62,906 nucleotides of DNA from positions 1 through 62,906 of the forward strand of contig CAZYXG010000008.1 in assembly GCA_964650885.1 (NCBI GenBank). The letters run 5' to 3'. Positions 1 through 8,766 of this stretch are shown here, one piece after another. Numbering within the stretch: the stretch's first letter is position 1; the number at the start of each line of letters is the position of its first letter. The position numbers were made by a program, and so were the translations under genes. The DNA is from JAPLFM01 sp964650885. GTDB lineage: Bacteria > Bacteroidota > Ignavibacteria > Kapaibacteriales > UBA2268. The notes beneath the pieces are model-generated. The model had not been told where the DNA came from. It made no database searches and saw nothing but the letters and a program-made list of their open reading frames with translations.

Positions 1-2
1 AT

Positions 3-155
3 ATATATGATTTTGTAAAGCTTGGAGATTGGGAATACAGAAGAGTTATAAACAAAGAAGCTTCTGCTGATTATCATGCCTTTGTAATTTTAACTCAATT
101 AGGATTTTCAGAAAATAGGTCGGGTAGATATTTATTTAGGAGGTTTGACGAATAA
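3..155 (+). CDS. C-terminal end of an unidentified protein (5' part outside window)
   Basis: An open frame enters from the left edge and ends in TAA at 153-155, giving about 50 residues that finish in SGRYLFRRFDE. I recognise no domain. Its stop overlaps the ATG of the next gene (TAATG), so the two are translationally coupled. Because that next gene is a small lipoprotein followed by an Rhs/YD scrap, this may be the variable tip of an Rhs-type toxin. That is inference from order only; nothing in the 50 residues proves it. Confidence 0.6.
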   Translation: MYDFVKLGDWEYRRVINKEASADYHAFVILTQLGFSENRSGRYLFRRFDE

Positions 156-640
156 TGAGAATTTTTAAACTTGGAATTATAACTTTATTCATTTCTTTTT
201 CATTATTTGGCTGTGCAAACAATGGAATTTACAGATCGTTAGTAGTTCACCCACAGGTAAAAGAAATGGTAAATAAATTACTAGATAAAAAAATTAAGTT
301 CAAATCTTTGCAAATAAAAAAGAAAGAATACGAGGATAGTAAAAGTAATTTAATCAAAAAAGACTATTCAAACGTGCATGGTTACATTTACAATCAAAAT
401 ATTATTGATAACTTAAAAGGTGATGATATTGTTGATGTGAAATATTTTTTTTCATCAAGAAAGAGTATTAAATTGCGTCATACGTATAAAGTAATAATTA
501 CATATTTAAAAAGACAAATTGACACTTCCGTTAAGATTGAATCGTATTTTACGTTATGGTTCATGAAATCAGATGATGACGATTATTTTTTGGTACGTGT
601 TGAAAATCCAATTGAAAATGATTCTGATGACATACCTTAG
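155..640 (+). CDS. Small lipoprotein, candidate immunity/partner protein
   Basis: 161 aa. A signal peptide is followed by a lipobox LFGC with Cys20 as the likely lipidated residue, so the product is probably anchored in the periplasm. The mature part is charged, lysine-rich early and aspartate-rich at the end (SDDDDYF), with alternating strands resembling a small alpha/beta fold. No family is recognised. The start is supported by AGGAGG at 138-143, 11 nt upstream, and by TAATG overlap with the preceding gene. Tight coupling to an effector-like tail and a following Rhs fragment suggests an immunity role. That is inference; a generic lipoprotein is the alternative. Confidence 0.75.
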   Translation: MRIFKLGIITLFISFSLFGCANNGIYRSLVVHPQVKEMVNKLLDKKIKFKSLQIKKKEYEDSKSNLIKKDYSNVHGYIYNQNIIDNLKGDDIVDVKYFFSSRKSIKLRHTYKVIITYLKRQIDTSVKIESYFTLWFMKSDDDDYFLVRVENPIENDSDDIP

Positions 641-761
641 TATTCAGTTATATTAACGACACCACTATTTTAATGATAAGTAAAGTAATGCATTCACCTC
701 ACCATACAGATGACAGTGAATAATTTTAATTAATTATTTCAAATTAATAATTAGTTTACAT

Positions 762-950
762 AGAAGAAATATTGTGGCATTCAAATATGATGCACGTGGC
801 AGAATCACAAAATTAGTTCGTTATACAGATAACTTAGGCTTTGATGGTGTGTTCTATAAATACAACTCGCTAAATCAAATAATTTCGATGCGTTCTATTG
901 ACCCACATCGCCAGTTTACCACTTGGTATGGAACTATTTTTTCTATCAAT
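762..950 (+). pseudogene. Orphan Rhs/YD-repeat fragment
   Basis: Reading from about 762 gives a stretch containing FKYDARGRITKL, then FYKYNSLNQI and a DPHRQFTTWYG segment. This is the YD-repeat pattern (YD..GRI...) of Rhs shell proteins. There is no plausible start, the frame is closed by TGA at 717-719 upstream, and the Rhs-like character ends where the convergent hydrolase gene begins. It is a displaced piece of an Rhs gene, not a complete gene. Boundaries are approximate. The 120 bases before it (641-761) show nothing recognisable. Confidence 0.7.
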
Positions 951-955
951 TTGGT

Positions 956-1735
956 TTACACTTCAATTTCAAACTGTAAGCCATCATAAGCTATATATAC
1001 GTTTTCGGGTAATGTTGCCTCACATTCCGAATGTTTTATTTGGTGTGCTATGTGTGTTAGGTAGGTTTGTTTCGGCTTTAATTTTTCAATTATCTTCAAC
1101 GCTTCCGCCACTGTGAAATGTGTTGGGTGTGGAGTAAAACGCAAAGCATCAAGTATGAGTATATCTATATTTTGAAGTTTTGCTTGAGATTCTTCTGAAA
1201 TGAAATTTGTATCTGTGCAGTAAGCAAAGTTTCCAATTCTGAAACCAAATACTTCTAAGTTTCCGTGCATCAGTTGAATTGGTTCTATATCAATATCACC
1301 AATTTTAAATTTACTGGCATCTATCAAATTAACATCAATTTGCGGAACTCCCCCACCAATTTGTTCTAGTTCATCAAAAGCATAGCTGAAAACTTGTTTC
1401 AGATATTGAAGAGTTTTGTCATTCAAATAAATAGGCATTGGTTTATTTTGAATATAATTGAATGCCCTAACATCATCGAAACCAGAAATATGATCGTTGT
1501 GGTGATGTGTGAAAATAATAGCGTCCAATTTATCAACTTTATGGGTAAGCATTTGCTGTCGGAAATCTGCACCAGAATCTATAACTATTGTTATATTTTC
1601 AGATTGAATTAGCACAGAGCAACGTAAGCGATTGTCTCTTGAATCGTCGGAAAGACAAGTTAAACATTTGCACGCAATAAGTGGGACACCAGAAGAAGTT
1701 CCAGTGCCCAATATTGTTATGTTAATTTTTTTCAA
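956..1735 (-). CDS. PhnP-like metallo-beta-lactamase-fold hydrolase
   Basis: 259 aa, full length for PhnP-type phosphodiesterases of the metallo-beta-lactamase superfamily. Visible features are the N-terminal GTGTSSGVP strand-turn (10-18), a CKCLTC structural zinc cluster (22-27), the metal motif THHHNDH (76-82) with Asp81/His82, then LMHGN, YCTDTN and a C-terminal HIAHQ histidine. Family members hydrolyse cyclic phosphodiesters or act in lipoate/tRNA-related roles; the substrate here is unknown. The start lies 6 nt after the lipA stop, so it is probably co-transcribed with lipA. Confidence 0.85.
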   Translation of the reverse strand: MKKINITILGTGTSSGVPLIACKCLTCLSDDSRDNRLRCSVLIQSENITIVIDSGADFRQQMLTHKVDKLDAIIFTHHHNDHISGFDDVRAFNYIQNKPMPIYLNDKTLQYLKQVFSYAFDELEQIGGGVPQIDVNLIDASKFKIGDIDIEPIQLMHGNLEVFGFRIGNFAYCTDTNFISEESQAKLQNIDILILDALRFTPHPTHFTVAEALKIIEKLKPKQTYLTHIAHQIKHSECEATLPENVYIAYDGLQFEIEV

Positions 1736-1741
1736 TTTAGA

Positions 1742-2644
1742 TTAAACGTGACGTTCAGCGTGGTATGATGAGCGAACAAGTGGACCCGATTCAACGTGTT
1801 CAATTCCAAGTTCTTCTCCAACTCTTTTATATTCTGCGAAAGTGTCTGGGTGAACAAATCTATCAACTGGAGAGTGATCTACCGAAGGTTGCAAATACTG
1901 CCCAACTGTGAAAACATTCAGATTAATATCCACCAAATCTTGCATAAGAGTAAATACTTCTTCATCTGTTTCACCAATTCCAACCATTATACCTGTTTTA
2001 ATGCGTAACCCAGCTTCGTGGCAGAACTGCAATAAATCAAGTGAACGTTGGTAGCGAGCTTGCGGACGAACTCTTTTATAAAGTCTTGGTACAGTTTCCA
2101 TATTGTGGTTCAAAAGGTTTGGCTTTGCATCAATAATGCGTTGTAATGCTTCTTTATCGCCTTTGAAATCAGGAATTAACACTTCAATAGTAGTGTTCGG
2201 ATTTAACTCACGAACTTTATAAATAGTTTCAGCCCAAATTACTGAACCCTGATCTTTCAATTCATCTCTGTTAACTGAAGTAATTACGGCGTGTTTCAAT
2301 CCCATTTCTTGAATGGAAAGTGCCACATCGTAAGGTTCATTTTTATTAATCGCACCAGGACGACCAGTTTTCACAGCACAGAAAGAGCAAGAACGAGTAC
2401 AAGTATCGCCCAAAATCATAAAAGTGGCAGTACCACTTCCCCAACATTCACCCATATTTGGGCAACGAGCTTCTTCGCAAACAGTATGCAATTGTTTCGA
2501 ACGCATCATTGTGCGTAATTTAGCATAAGTTTCTCCTCCTGGTGCTTTCACTTTAAGCCACTCTGGTCTTTTGCCAGCAGTAGTAAGCATGGTTGGATTG
2601 TTTCTGTTTGTTTTGTTATAAACTGGTATTTCGCTTATTGGCAT
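1742..2644 (-). CDS. lipA: Lipoyl synthase
   Basis: 300 aa radical-SAM enzyme that inserts two sulfurs into protein-bound octanoyl groups to make lipoyl cofactors of 2-oxoacid dehydrogenases and the glycine cleavage system. The auxiliary cluster ligands Cys56, Cys61 and Cys67 lie in CEEARCPNMGEC, and the radical-SAM cluster ligands Cys82, Cys86 and Cys89 in CTRSCSFC. The C-terminal RSSYHAE motif, with the serine that ligates the auxiliary cluster, is present. It lies between rpoD (11 nt upstream) and the PhnP-like gene, an apparent three-gene minus-strand run. No lipB is in the window. Confidence 0.97.
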   Translation of the reverse strand: MPISEIPVYNKTNRNNPTMLTTAGKRPEWLKVKAPGGETYAKLRTMMRSKQLHTVCEEARCPNMGECWGSGTATFMILGDTCTRSCSFCAVKTGRPGAINKNEPYDVALSIQEMGLKHAVITSVNRDELKDQGSVIWAETIYKVRELNPNTTIEVLIPDFKGDKEALQRIIDAKPNLLNHNMETVPRLYKRVRPQARYQRSLDLLQFCHEAGLRIKTGIMVGIGETDEEVFTLMQDLVDINLNVFTVGQYLQPSVDHSPVDRFVHPDTFAEYKRVGEELGIEHVESGPLVRSSYHAERHV

Positions 2645-2655
2645 TATTTATTCCA

Positions 2656-3516
2656 TTACCCTAAATATGCACGCAATGCTTTAGAGCGAGATGCGTGTCG
2701 TAATCTTCTAATAGCTTTTTCTTTTATTTGTCGAACTCTTTCACGAGTCAAATTGAATTTTTCACCGATTTCTTCCAATGTCAAGCAAGTGCCATCAAGC
2801 CCAAAGTAAAGTTTAATTACTTCCGATTCTCTAATAGAAAGAGTAGTCAAAACTTGCTGAACTTCTGTGCGCAAAGAATCTCTAATTAATTCAGAATCTG
2901 GTGGCGGTTGCATTTCATTTGGCAATACGTCAAGTAATCTATTATCTTCACCTTGCACAAAAGGAGCATCTACCGAAAGGTGACGACCCGAAATTTTGAT
3001 TGTTTCAGATATTTCAGAAACACTCATTCCTAATTGTTCTGCCAATTCAGCAGCCGTAGGTTCACGTTCAAACTCTTGTTCAAGTTCGGAGAATTTCTTT
3101 CCAATTTTATTTAACGCACCCACTCTATTTAGAGGCAAACGAACGATACGTGATTGCTCAGCTAATGCTTGTAAAATTGATTGGCGAATCCACCAAACGG
3201 CATAAGAAATAAATTTGAAACCACGAGTTTCATCGAATCTTTTGGCAGCTTTAATTAAACCAAGGTTCCCTTCGTTAATTAAATCTCCAAGCGAAAGACC
3301 TTGATTTTGATACTGCTTAGCAACAGAAACAACGAATCTTAAATTTGCTTTTACTAATCTTTCTAAGCAGCGAACTCCTTCCATTCCACCACGTTTGATG
3401 CCTTTTGCAAGGTCAATTTCATCATCACCAGTTAGTAGTTCTACCCTACCAATTTCCTGCAAATACTTATCTAGTGATTGACTTTCCCTATTGGTGTACT
3501 GTTTGGTTATTCTCAT
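2656..3516 (-). CDS. rpoD: Primary RNA polymerase sigma factor (RpoD/SigA)
   Basis: 286 aa sigma-70 factor lacking the long region 1.1, as is usual in Bacteroidota and relatives. Region 1.2 covers LDKYLQEIGRVELLT. Region 2 includes GDLINEGNLGLIKAAKRFD and FKFISYAVWWIRQ, region 3 covers about 150-190, and region 4 has the helix-turn-helix LTLEEIGEKFNLTRERVRQI. The presence of all core-binding and -10/-35 recognition regions argues for the housekeeping factor. The leader (3517-3626) holds a TAACTTTG element resembling the Bacteroidota -7 box. Confidence 0.95.
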   Translation of the reverse strand: MRITKQYTNRESQSLDKYLQEIGRVELLTGDDEIDLAKGIKRGGMEGVRCLERLVKANLRFVVSVAKQYQNQGLSLGDLINEGNLGLIKAAKRFDETRGFKFISYAVWWIRQSILQALAEQSRIVRLPLNRVGALNKIGKKFSELEQEFEREPTAAELAEQLGMSVSEISETIKISGRHLSVDAPFVQGEDNRLLDVLPNEMQPPPDSELIRDSLRTEVQQVLTTLSIRESEVIKLYFGLDGTCLTLEEIGEKFNLTRERVRQIKEKAIRRLRHASRSKALRAYLG

Positions 3517-3588
3517 TTGCTTTAGCTTATTAGTTATTTAACTAGTGTGTTGACGTACAATTTCTTTTCTTAGTTTTCACAAAGACTG

Positions 3589-3596
3589 CAAAGTTA
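3589..3596 (-). promoter_or_regulatory. Possible -7 promoter element of rpoD
   Basis: On the minus strand the rpoD leader reads TAACTTTG, matching the TAnnTTTG -7 consensus known for Bacteroidota primary sigma factors. It lies about 73 nt before the start codon. No convincing TTTG -33 box was found at the usual distance, so support is weak. Confidence 0.3.
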
Positions 3597-3626
3597 AGCA
3601 TAAAAGAAAAACTAAAAAAATTATAA

Positions 3627-5270
3627 CTAATTATCGTTTGAATTTGATACGCTTTTCTTTGTAATAAGCGTGTTATAATTAGTTTTAAGGAAGTATTTTT
3701 GTGCTAACTCAATTAGCTTATCTTTCGATATAACAAAAGAATAGTAGTCACCACTTGAGGAATTTCTCCTTAGCAATTCCAATTGTATCTCATATTTGAT
3801 TAAATCAGCCATTTCTTTTAGCTTTTTCTCTTTTTCAAATATAAGTGCTCGTTCTAAATCTTGTAATTTTTCAATATATGTGTTTTCAAACGATGTTTTA
3901 TCATTTGCTTTCATCATAGATTCCAGCTCATTTAGTTTTTTCAGCTCTGGAATAATTGTTTTGCTGTTGTTTTCAATAGCTGATTTAATAAAATCAAGAG
4001 ACAAACTATCCAAGTTGAAGTTTGTTTTTATTTGAGTATTGTTAATCTTAGATATATATTTGAAAACTAAGTATTCTTTATTGAATTGGAATAATTCATC
4101 ATCGAATTGCTTGATTTCATTGAAAATAGTATCAGGTGTGATACCTCGAGATTCAACTACCCTTCTTCCATTTTTTGTATAGAAAAAGCCAACACTCTTA
4201 TTTTCATTAATTTGTTTATTGCTTTTGTCATAATTCAAGCGTTGCAAACAGCGACCAGATGGAGTATAGTATTTGGCTGTAGTAACGTTCAACTCATTTC
4301 CATAAGGCAAGTTAAACACTGTTTGAACAAGTCCTTTTCCAAAAGAGCGTTTGCCAAGTATAAGCCCCCTATCCAAATCCTGTATTGCCCCAGCCACTAT
4401 TTCCGAAGCACTTGCACTATTTTCATTTATTAGCACTATGATTGGTAAGTTTGGATATTCTGGTGGGTTTTCAGTGTAATAGCTTTGGTTGTATCCATTG
4501 CGTCCACGGGTAGAAACAACTAATGAGTTGTGTGGTAAAAAGAGTTCACAAATTTTTATAGCTGCTCGTAGCAGTCCACCTGGATTATCTCTAAGATCGA
4601 GAACAAGACCATTAAGCTTATTTGCTGATTTATATTCTCTCAGTTTTTCAAGAATCTCTTTATAAGAGTCAGCACTAAACCTATCCAAATTAATATATGC
4701 AATTGAATCTTTAAGTAAAGTTGCATAGTTAATATCTTTAATATCAATAACACTTCGAGTGATTTGAAGCACCTCAGTATCTTTATCATTACGTTCCACC
4801 ACCACTATAGCCTTGGAATTGACCTCACCTCTTGTTAAAGATTTCAACTGTTCATTACTATAATGAACGACAAATGAAGTATCAATTTTTTTTATTTTAT
4901 CGCCAATTAACATTCCTGCATTTTGGGCTGGTCCTCCTTTTGTAACATCAGTAACAGTTAAATGCCCATCAATTAAAGCTACAGACATTCCAAAACCAAC
5001 ATAATTACCATTGCTAATAATTTCAAATTCTTGGTTCTCATTATAAGGCAAGTAAATTGTGTAAGGATCTAAGCCTCTAAGCATACCATCTACACCATCT
5101 CTGAGCAGCTTTGCAGCATCTGGCTCATTCAAATGGTTCATAATTATTTCTCTATATATTGAGTTATAGAGTTCATATTGCTTGCCAATTTCTTCAAATT
5201 TAGTGTTCTGTGCAAATGTGCAAGAATACACAAAAAGAAGGAAAAGCGATATTTTGAAAGTATTTTTCAA
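3627..5270 (-). CDS. S41 C-terminal processing protease (CtpA/Prc family)
   Basis: 547 aa. A signal peptide ends near residue 20 (CTFAQ), so it acts in the periplasm. A PDZ domain spans about 90-165, with VGFGMSV and GGPAQNAGMLIGDKI. The S41 core contains DLRDNPGGLL (225-234), the serine-bearing NSASASEI (284-291) and GKRSFGKG with Lys312, giving the Ser/Lys dyad. A helical C-terminal extension (about 400-547) is typical of Bacteroidota tail-specific proteases. Such enzymes trim unfolded or specific periplasmic proteins. It ends 110 bases downstream of the rpoD region and starts 7 nt after the glycyl-tRNA synthetase stop. Confidence 0.93.
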   Translation of the reverse strand: MKNTFKISLFLLFVYSCTFAQNTKFEEIGKQYELYNSIYREIIMNHLNEPDAAKLLRDGVDGMLRGLDPYTIYLPYNENQEFEIISNGNYVGFGMSVALIDGHLTVTDVTKGGPAQNAGMLIGDKIKKIDTSFVVHYSNEQLKSLTRGEVNSKAIVVVERNDKDTEVLQITRSVIDIKDINYATLLKDSIAYINLDRFSADSYKEILEKLREYKSANKLNGLVLDLRDNPGGLLRAAIKICELFLPHNSLVVSTRGRNGYNQSYYTENPPEYPNLPIIVLINENSASASEIVAGAIQDLDRGLILGKRSFGKGLVQTVFNLPYGNELNVTTAKYYTPSGRCLQRLNYDKSNKQINENKSVGFFYTKNGRRVVESRGITPDTIFNEIKQFDDELFQFNKEYLVFKYISKINNTQIKTNFNLDSLSLDFIKSAIENNSKTIIPELKKLNELESMMKANDKTSFENTYIEKLQDLERALIFEKEKKLKEMADLIKYEIQLELLRRNSSSGDYYSFVISKDKLIELAQKYFLKTNYNTLITKKSVSNSNDN

Positions 5271-5277
5271 TCTGATT

Positions 5278-6717
5278 TTAATCTAAGTTTTTGAAAGCAG
5301 TATCTAAGTTTTCTCTAATATAAGAAACTAAGTTATCAGCATTAATTCTATCTTGCAACATAGTATCACGATGGCGAATAGTAACTGTATTATCCGCAAC
5401 ACTGTCTCCATCAATCGTAATGCAGTATGGAGTACCTATTTCATCTTGACGGCGGTATCTTCTACCAATTGCTCCAGAAGTATCGTATTCCACTTTGTAT
5501 TCTTTTTGCAAATCTTTATAGATGTTTATAGCTTTTTCAGGCATACCATCTTTATTGACTAACGGAAATACTGCTGCTTTTATTGGAGCAAGTTTTGGGT
5601 GGAATTTCATTACCACTCTCATATCTGTTTTTCCGTTTTCATCAGACAAGTTTTCTTCTCTATAAGCATTGCAAAGGAATGCCATAACTCCACGAGAAAC
5701 TCCGCCAGAAGTTTCAATTACATAAGGAATGAATCTTTCGCCATTGACTGTATCGACATATTCCATTTTTTTATTAGAAAATTCTTGATGATTTTTCAAG
5801 TCAAAGTCTGTCCGAGAATGGATACCTTCAATTTCGCCAAAGCCGAATGGGAAATTAAATTCAATGTCCACAGCATTGTTAGCATAATGTGCCAATTTGT
5901 CGTGGTTTTTGAACTTCAAATTTTCTTTGCTCATTCCAAGCTCTATGTACCAGTTCATTCTTTCGTTTTTCCAATATTCAAATGCCTCTGCTTCAGTGCC
6001 TGGCTTCACAAAATATTGCATTTCCATTTGCTCGAATTCTCTTGTGCGAAACAGAAAATTCTTTGTATTGATTTCATTTCGGAAAGCTTTACCAATTTGA
6101 GCAATTCCAAAAGGTACTTTTTGGCGAGCAGATTCCATTACATTTTTGAAATTCACAAAGATACCTTGCGCAGTTTCAGGACGAAGATAGACCACATTTG
6201 AAGAATCTTCAATAGGGCCAACAAATGTTTTAAACATAAGATTGAAATTCCTTACTTCTGTCCAATCAGTTGTACCAGAAACTGGATCAGGAATTTGATA
6301 ATCCATTATGATTTTAAAGTAATCTTCATTTTCTTGAACTAGAGAAAGTTTTGTTTCAATTTCAAGGGCTATCTCATTTTTGTTTTTTTTTCTCATTTTG
6401 TCAATAAAATCTTCAATTAAGTTGTCTGCTCGGTGGCGAGATTTACTGACTTTATTGTCAATCATTGGATCGGAAAATTGTTTAGTATGTCCGCTTGCGT
6501 CCCAAGTTCTTGGGTGCATAAGTATAGCTGCATCAAGCCCTTCGATATTATCTCTGTAGGTCATTGCTTTCCACCAAACTTCTTTATAATTGCGAAGCAG
6601 TTCTACGCCAAGTGGACCATAATCCCAGCAGCCATTAAGTCCGCCATATATTTCGGAAGATTGGAAAACAAATCCTTTTCTTTTTGCAAGAGATAAAATT
6701 GTATCGAGTTTCAACAT
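5278..6717 (-). CDS. glyQS: Glycine--tRNA ligase, dimeric class II type
   Basis: 479 aa, the length of the homodimeric bacterial/eukaryotic-type GlyRS rather than the alpha2beta2 form. The N terminus SLAKRKGFVFQSSEIYGG and GCWDYGPLG are diagnostic. Class II motif 2 lies in FRNEINTKNFLFRTREFEQME, and motif 3 near ETSGGVSRGVMAFL. The C-terminal anticodon-binding domain begins around LAPIKAAVFPL. It charges tRNA-Gly in the cytoplasm. It probably leads a transcript with the S41 protease 7 nt downstream. Its 5' leader (6718-6946) shows no obvious regulatory structure. Confidence 0.97.
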   Translation of the reverse strand: MLKLDTILSLAKRKGFVFQSSEIYGGLNGCWDYGPLGVELLRNYKEVWWKAMTYRDNIEGLDAAILMHPRTWDASGHTKQFSDPMIDNKVSKSRHRADNLIEDFIDKMRKKNKNEIALEIETKLSLVQENEDYFKIIMDYQIPDPVSGTTDWTEVRNFNLMFKTFVGPIEDSSNVVYLRPETAQGIFVNFKNVMESARQKVPFGIAQIGKAFRNEINTKNFLFRTREFEQMEMQYFVKPGTEAEAFEYWKNERMNWYIELGMSKENLKFKNHDKLAHYANNAVDIEFNFPFGFGEIEGIHSRTDFDLKNHQEFSNKKMEYVDTVNGERFIPYVIETSGGVSRGVMAFLCNAYREENLSDENGKTDMRVVMKFHPKLAPIKAAVFPLVNKDGMPEKAINIYKDLQKEYKVEYDTSGAIGRRYRRQDEIGTPYCITIDGDSVADNTVTIRHRDTMLQDRINADNLVSYIRENLDTAFKNLD

Positions 6718-6946
6718 AAGTAATTAATAATTTTCATTTTGAATAATATCTAATTTAATAATAATGCACAGATGTTTTATACAGAATTGTGTGGAAATGT
6801 ATTATTTAAGCAAAATATTTAATTAAAGTTTTATATTTATAAAGATTTAGCAGCCTTAAAAAAGCTGAAAAAGGTAGAATTTTTGACCAATAATCAATTT
6901 TTCCTTTGTTTTTTATAAAATTATAGTTAATTTTGTAATCTGTATT

Positions 6947-7020
6947 GCGCCGATAGCTCAGCTGGATAGAGCAACAGCCTTCTAAGCTGTAGGCCATAGG
7001 TTCGAATCCTATTCGGCGCA
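6947..7020 (+). tRNA. tRNA-Arg (anticodon TCT)
   Basis: A full cloverleaf: 7-bp acceptor GCGCCGA/TCGGCGC, D arm with GCTC/GAGC, anticodon stem ACAGC/GCTGT around loop CTTCTAA (anticodon TCT at 6981-6983), variable AGGCC, and T arm ATAGG-TTCGAAT-CCTAT. Discriminator A is at 7020. CCA is not encoded. It decodes AGA, a frequent arginine codon in this AT-rich genome. The SRP RNA begins essentially at the next base. Confidence 0.98.
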
Positions 7021-7118
7021 CTTGGTCAAGTCCCATTCGACTAATACAAACCCAATCCGCCAGGTCTGGAAGGAAGCAACGGTCAGTTTGTTATTAGAGT
7101 GAGTGGTCAACTTGACCA
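7021..7118 (+). ncRNA. ffs: Bacterial small signal recognition particle RNA (4.5S-like)
   Basis: It contains the conserved Ffh-binding core around CAGGTCTGGAAGGAAGCAAC (7061-7080). That core is closed by a long hairpin in which CTAATACAAAC pairs with GTTTGTTATTAG, and an outer helix pairs TGGTCAAG (7023-7030) with CTTGACCA (7111-7118). The RNA scaffolds Ffh for co-translational membrane targeting. It follows tRNA-Arg with no spacer, so the mature 5' end probably arises by tRNA 3' processing (inference). Exact ends are estimated from pairing. Confidence 0.93.
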
Positions 7119-7126
7119 TTTTTTTT
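7104..7126 (+). terminator. Terminator of the tRNA-Arg/SRP RNA transcript
   Basis: TGGTC-AACTT-GACCA forms a hairpin followed by a T-tract (7119-7126). Its 3' arm is the same TTGACCA that pairs with the SRP RNA 5' end, so termination hairpin and mature outer helix are mutually exclusive. Confidence 0.75.
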
Positions 7127-7159
7127 AATGAACATTTCAAAATTTTCTTAAATTTTCAA

Positions 7160-8761
7160 ATGAAAAAAGAAATTTTAATAAATACTACGATAAATGAAGT
7201 TCGTGTTGCAATCTTAGAAGATAAAAAGTTAGTCGAATACTTCATTGAATCTCCAGATAACGAGAAAATAGTTGGTAATATTTATTTTGGTAAAGTCACT
7301 AATGTAATTCAAGGTATCAATGCAGCGTTTGTGAATATTGGATTCAAAACAGACGCTTTTTTGCATTTTTCAGATGTTGACGAATCGTTGGAAAATAACT
7401 TTTTCCTTGAAGACGATGACGACGATGAAGAAATTGAGCAAGTTGAAACACAAGCAATAAACAACAAAAGTTTATTGAAGAAAGGCAACAATTTCAAAAA
7501 ATCCTCTCCTACATTCCAAACAAAAAAATCTGGCGAAGTAAAAATCAATCTTGAGCAAGGACAAGAAGTAATTGTTCAGGTAACTCGCGAAGCTTATATG
7601 AATAAGGGAGTGAAAGTAACTTCACGGATTTCTATAGCTGGGAAATATCTCGTTCTGATGCCTTTCGATAGAATAGTTGGAGTTTCTAAAAAAATTCAAT
7701 CCTATCAAGAAAGAAAAAGACTTCGACGAATTGCAAAATCATTACTTCCAGATAACTTTGGCTGTATAATAAGAACCGCTTCTTTGGGTAAAAACGACGA
7801 AGATTTCGCTAAAGATTTGGATTACTTACTAAAGAAATGGTATGTGATTGAAGCAAAGTTAAAAAACTCCAAGCCGCCAACAATACTGCATCAGGATTTG
7901 GATTTAGTACAATCTATAATAAGAGATTTATTCACATCGGATGTGAATATGATTTCAATTGATAACAGAAAATTATTTAATGAAATCAAAGAACATCTTG
8001 ATTGGTTTTCACCTCAGTTGTCTAATAAAATTCAGCTATACACTGAAAAAGCACCAATCTTTGAATACCACGATGTAGAAAAGCACATTCAAAATATTTA
8101 CAAAAGCAAAGTGAATTTAGTTAGTGGTGCCTCAATTGTTATTGAGCAAACTGAAGCTATGACAGTTGTTGATGTGAATTCTGGCAGAGCTGTAGAAAAA
8201 GACCAAGAACAAACTGCACTTATAATCAATTTAGAAGCAGCAAAAGAAGTTGCTCGTCAGCTAAGATTGCGAGATGCTGCGGGTATGATAGTTATTGATT
8301 TTATTGATATGACTTATGAGCAAAATAGAATCAAACTTTTTAATGATTTAAGAAGAGAATTAGGTAAAGACAGAGCTAAAACTGTTATATATCCTCTTAC
8401 TCAGCTTGGCTTAATGCAAATCACTAGACAAAGAATTCATCAGAATATAACAGAAAAAATTAGTGATGTTTGCTCAAATTGCGGTGGAACTGGAAGAATT
8501 TTCAATAAAGCTATATTACTTCAGTCTATAGAAAGATGGTTGAGAAATTTCCGTACATCATCTTTTGAAACAAAAGTGATGCTAACAGTTTCTCCAGATT
8601 TAGCTGATTTTTTGACAGAAGGTAGCTTCAACAAACTTTCTCGATTAATGTTGAAATATTTTGTACGTATTCGCTTACAACAATCTGAAAAGCTAAACGA
8701 TAATACATTTAAGTTTTACTCAATCAAGTATCAGAAAGATATTACTCAAGATTATAATTAA
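7160..8761 (+). CDS. rng: Ribonuclease E/G family endoribonuclease
   Basis: 533 aa from ATG 7160, chosen because KEILINTTINEVRVAILED is the family N terminus and an upstream start would run into the SRP terminator. An S1 domain occupies about 35-150 and is interrupted by an acidic linker with EDDDDDEEIE. The catalytic region has VVDVNSGR and IVIDFIDM, which provide the two metal-binding aspartates, and the zinc-link CSNCGGTGR is present. The length fits RNase G, without the long degradosome scaffold of RNase E. It processes rRNA and decays mRNA. It heads a tight plus-strand operon with dxr 5 nt downstream. Confidence 0.95.
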   Translation: MKKEILINTTINEVRVAILEDKKLVEYFIESPDNEKIVGNIYFGKVTNVIQGINAAFVNIGFKTDAFLHFSDVDESLENNFFLEDDDDDEEIEQVETQAINNKSLLKKGNNFKKSSPTFQTKKSGEVKINLEQGQEVIVQVTREAYMNKGVKVTSRISIAGKYLVLMPFDRIVGVSKKIQSYQERKRLRRIAKSLLPDNFGCIIRTASLGKNDEDFAKDLDYLLKKWYVIEAKLKNSKPPTILHQDLDLVQSIIRDLFTSDVNMISIDNRKLFNEIKEHLDWFSPQLSNKIQLYTEKAPIFEYHDVEKHIQNIYKSKVNLVSGASIVIEQTEAMTVVDVNSGRAVEKDQEQTALIINLEAAKEVARQLRLRDAAGMIVIDFIDMTYEQNRIKLFNDLRRELGKDRAKTVIYPLTQLGLMQITRQRIHQNITEKISDVCSNCGGTGRIFNKAILLQSIERWLRNFRTSSFETKVMLTVSPDLADFLTEGSFNKLSRLMLKYFVRIRLQQSEKLNDNTFKFYSIKYQKDITQDYN

Positions 8762-8766
8762 TCAAG

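Noticed and set aside
5599..6201. 200-codon plus-strand frame
   Set aside because: Antisense shadow of the glycyl-tRNA synthetase gene, with unlikely composition.
6806..7036. Open frame on the minus strand covering the tRNA
   Set aside because: It runs antisense through tRNA-Arg and into the SRP RNA start; no coding character.
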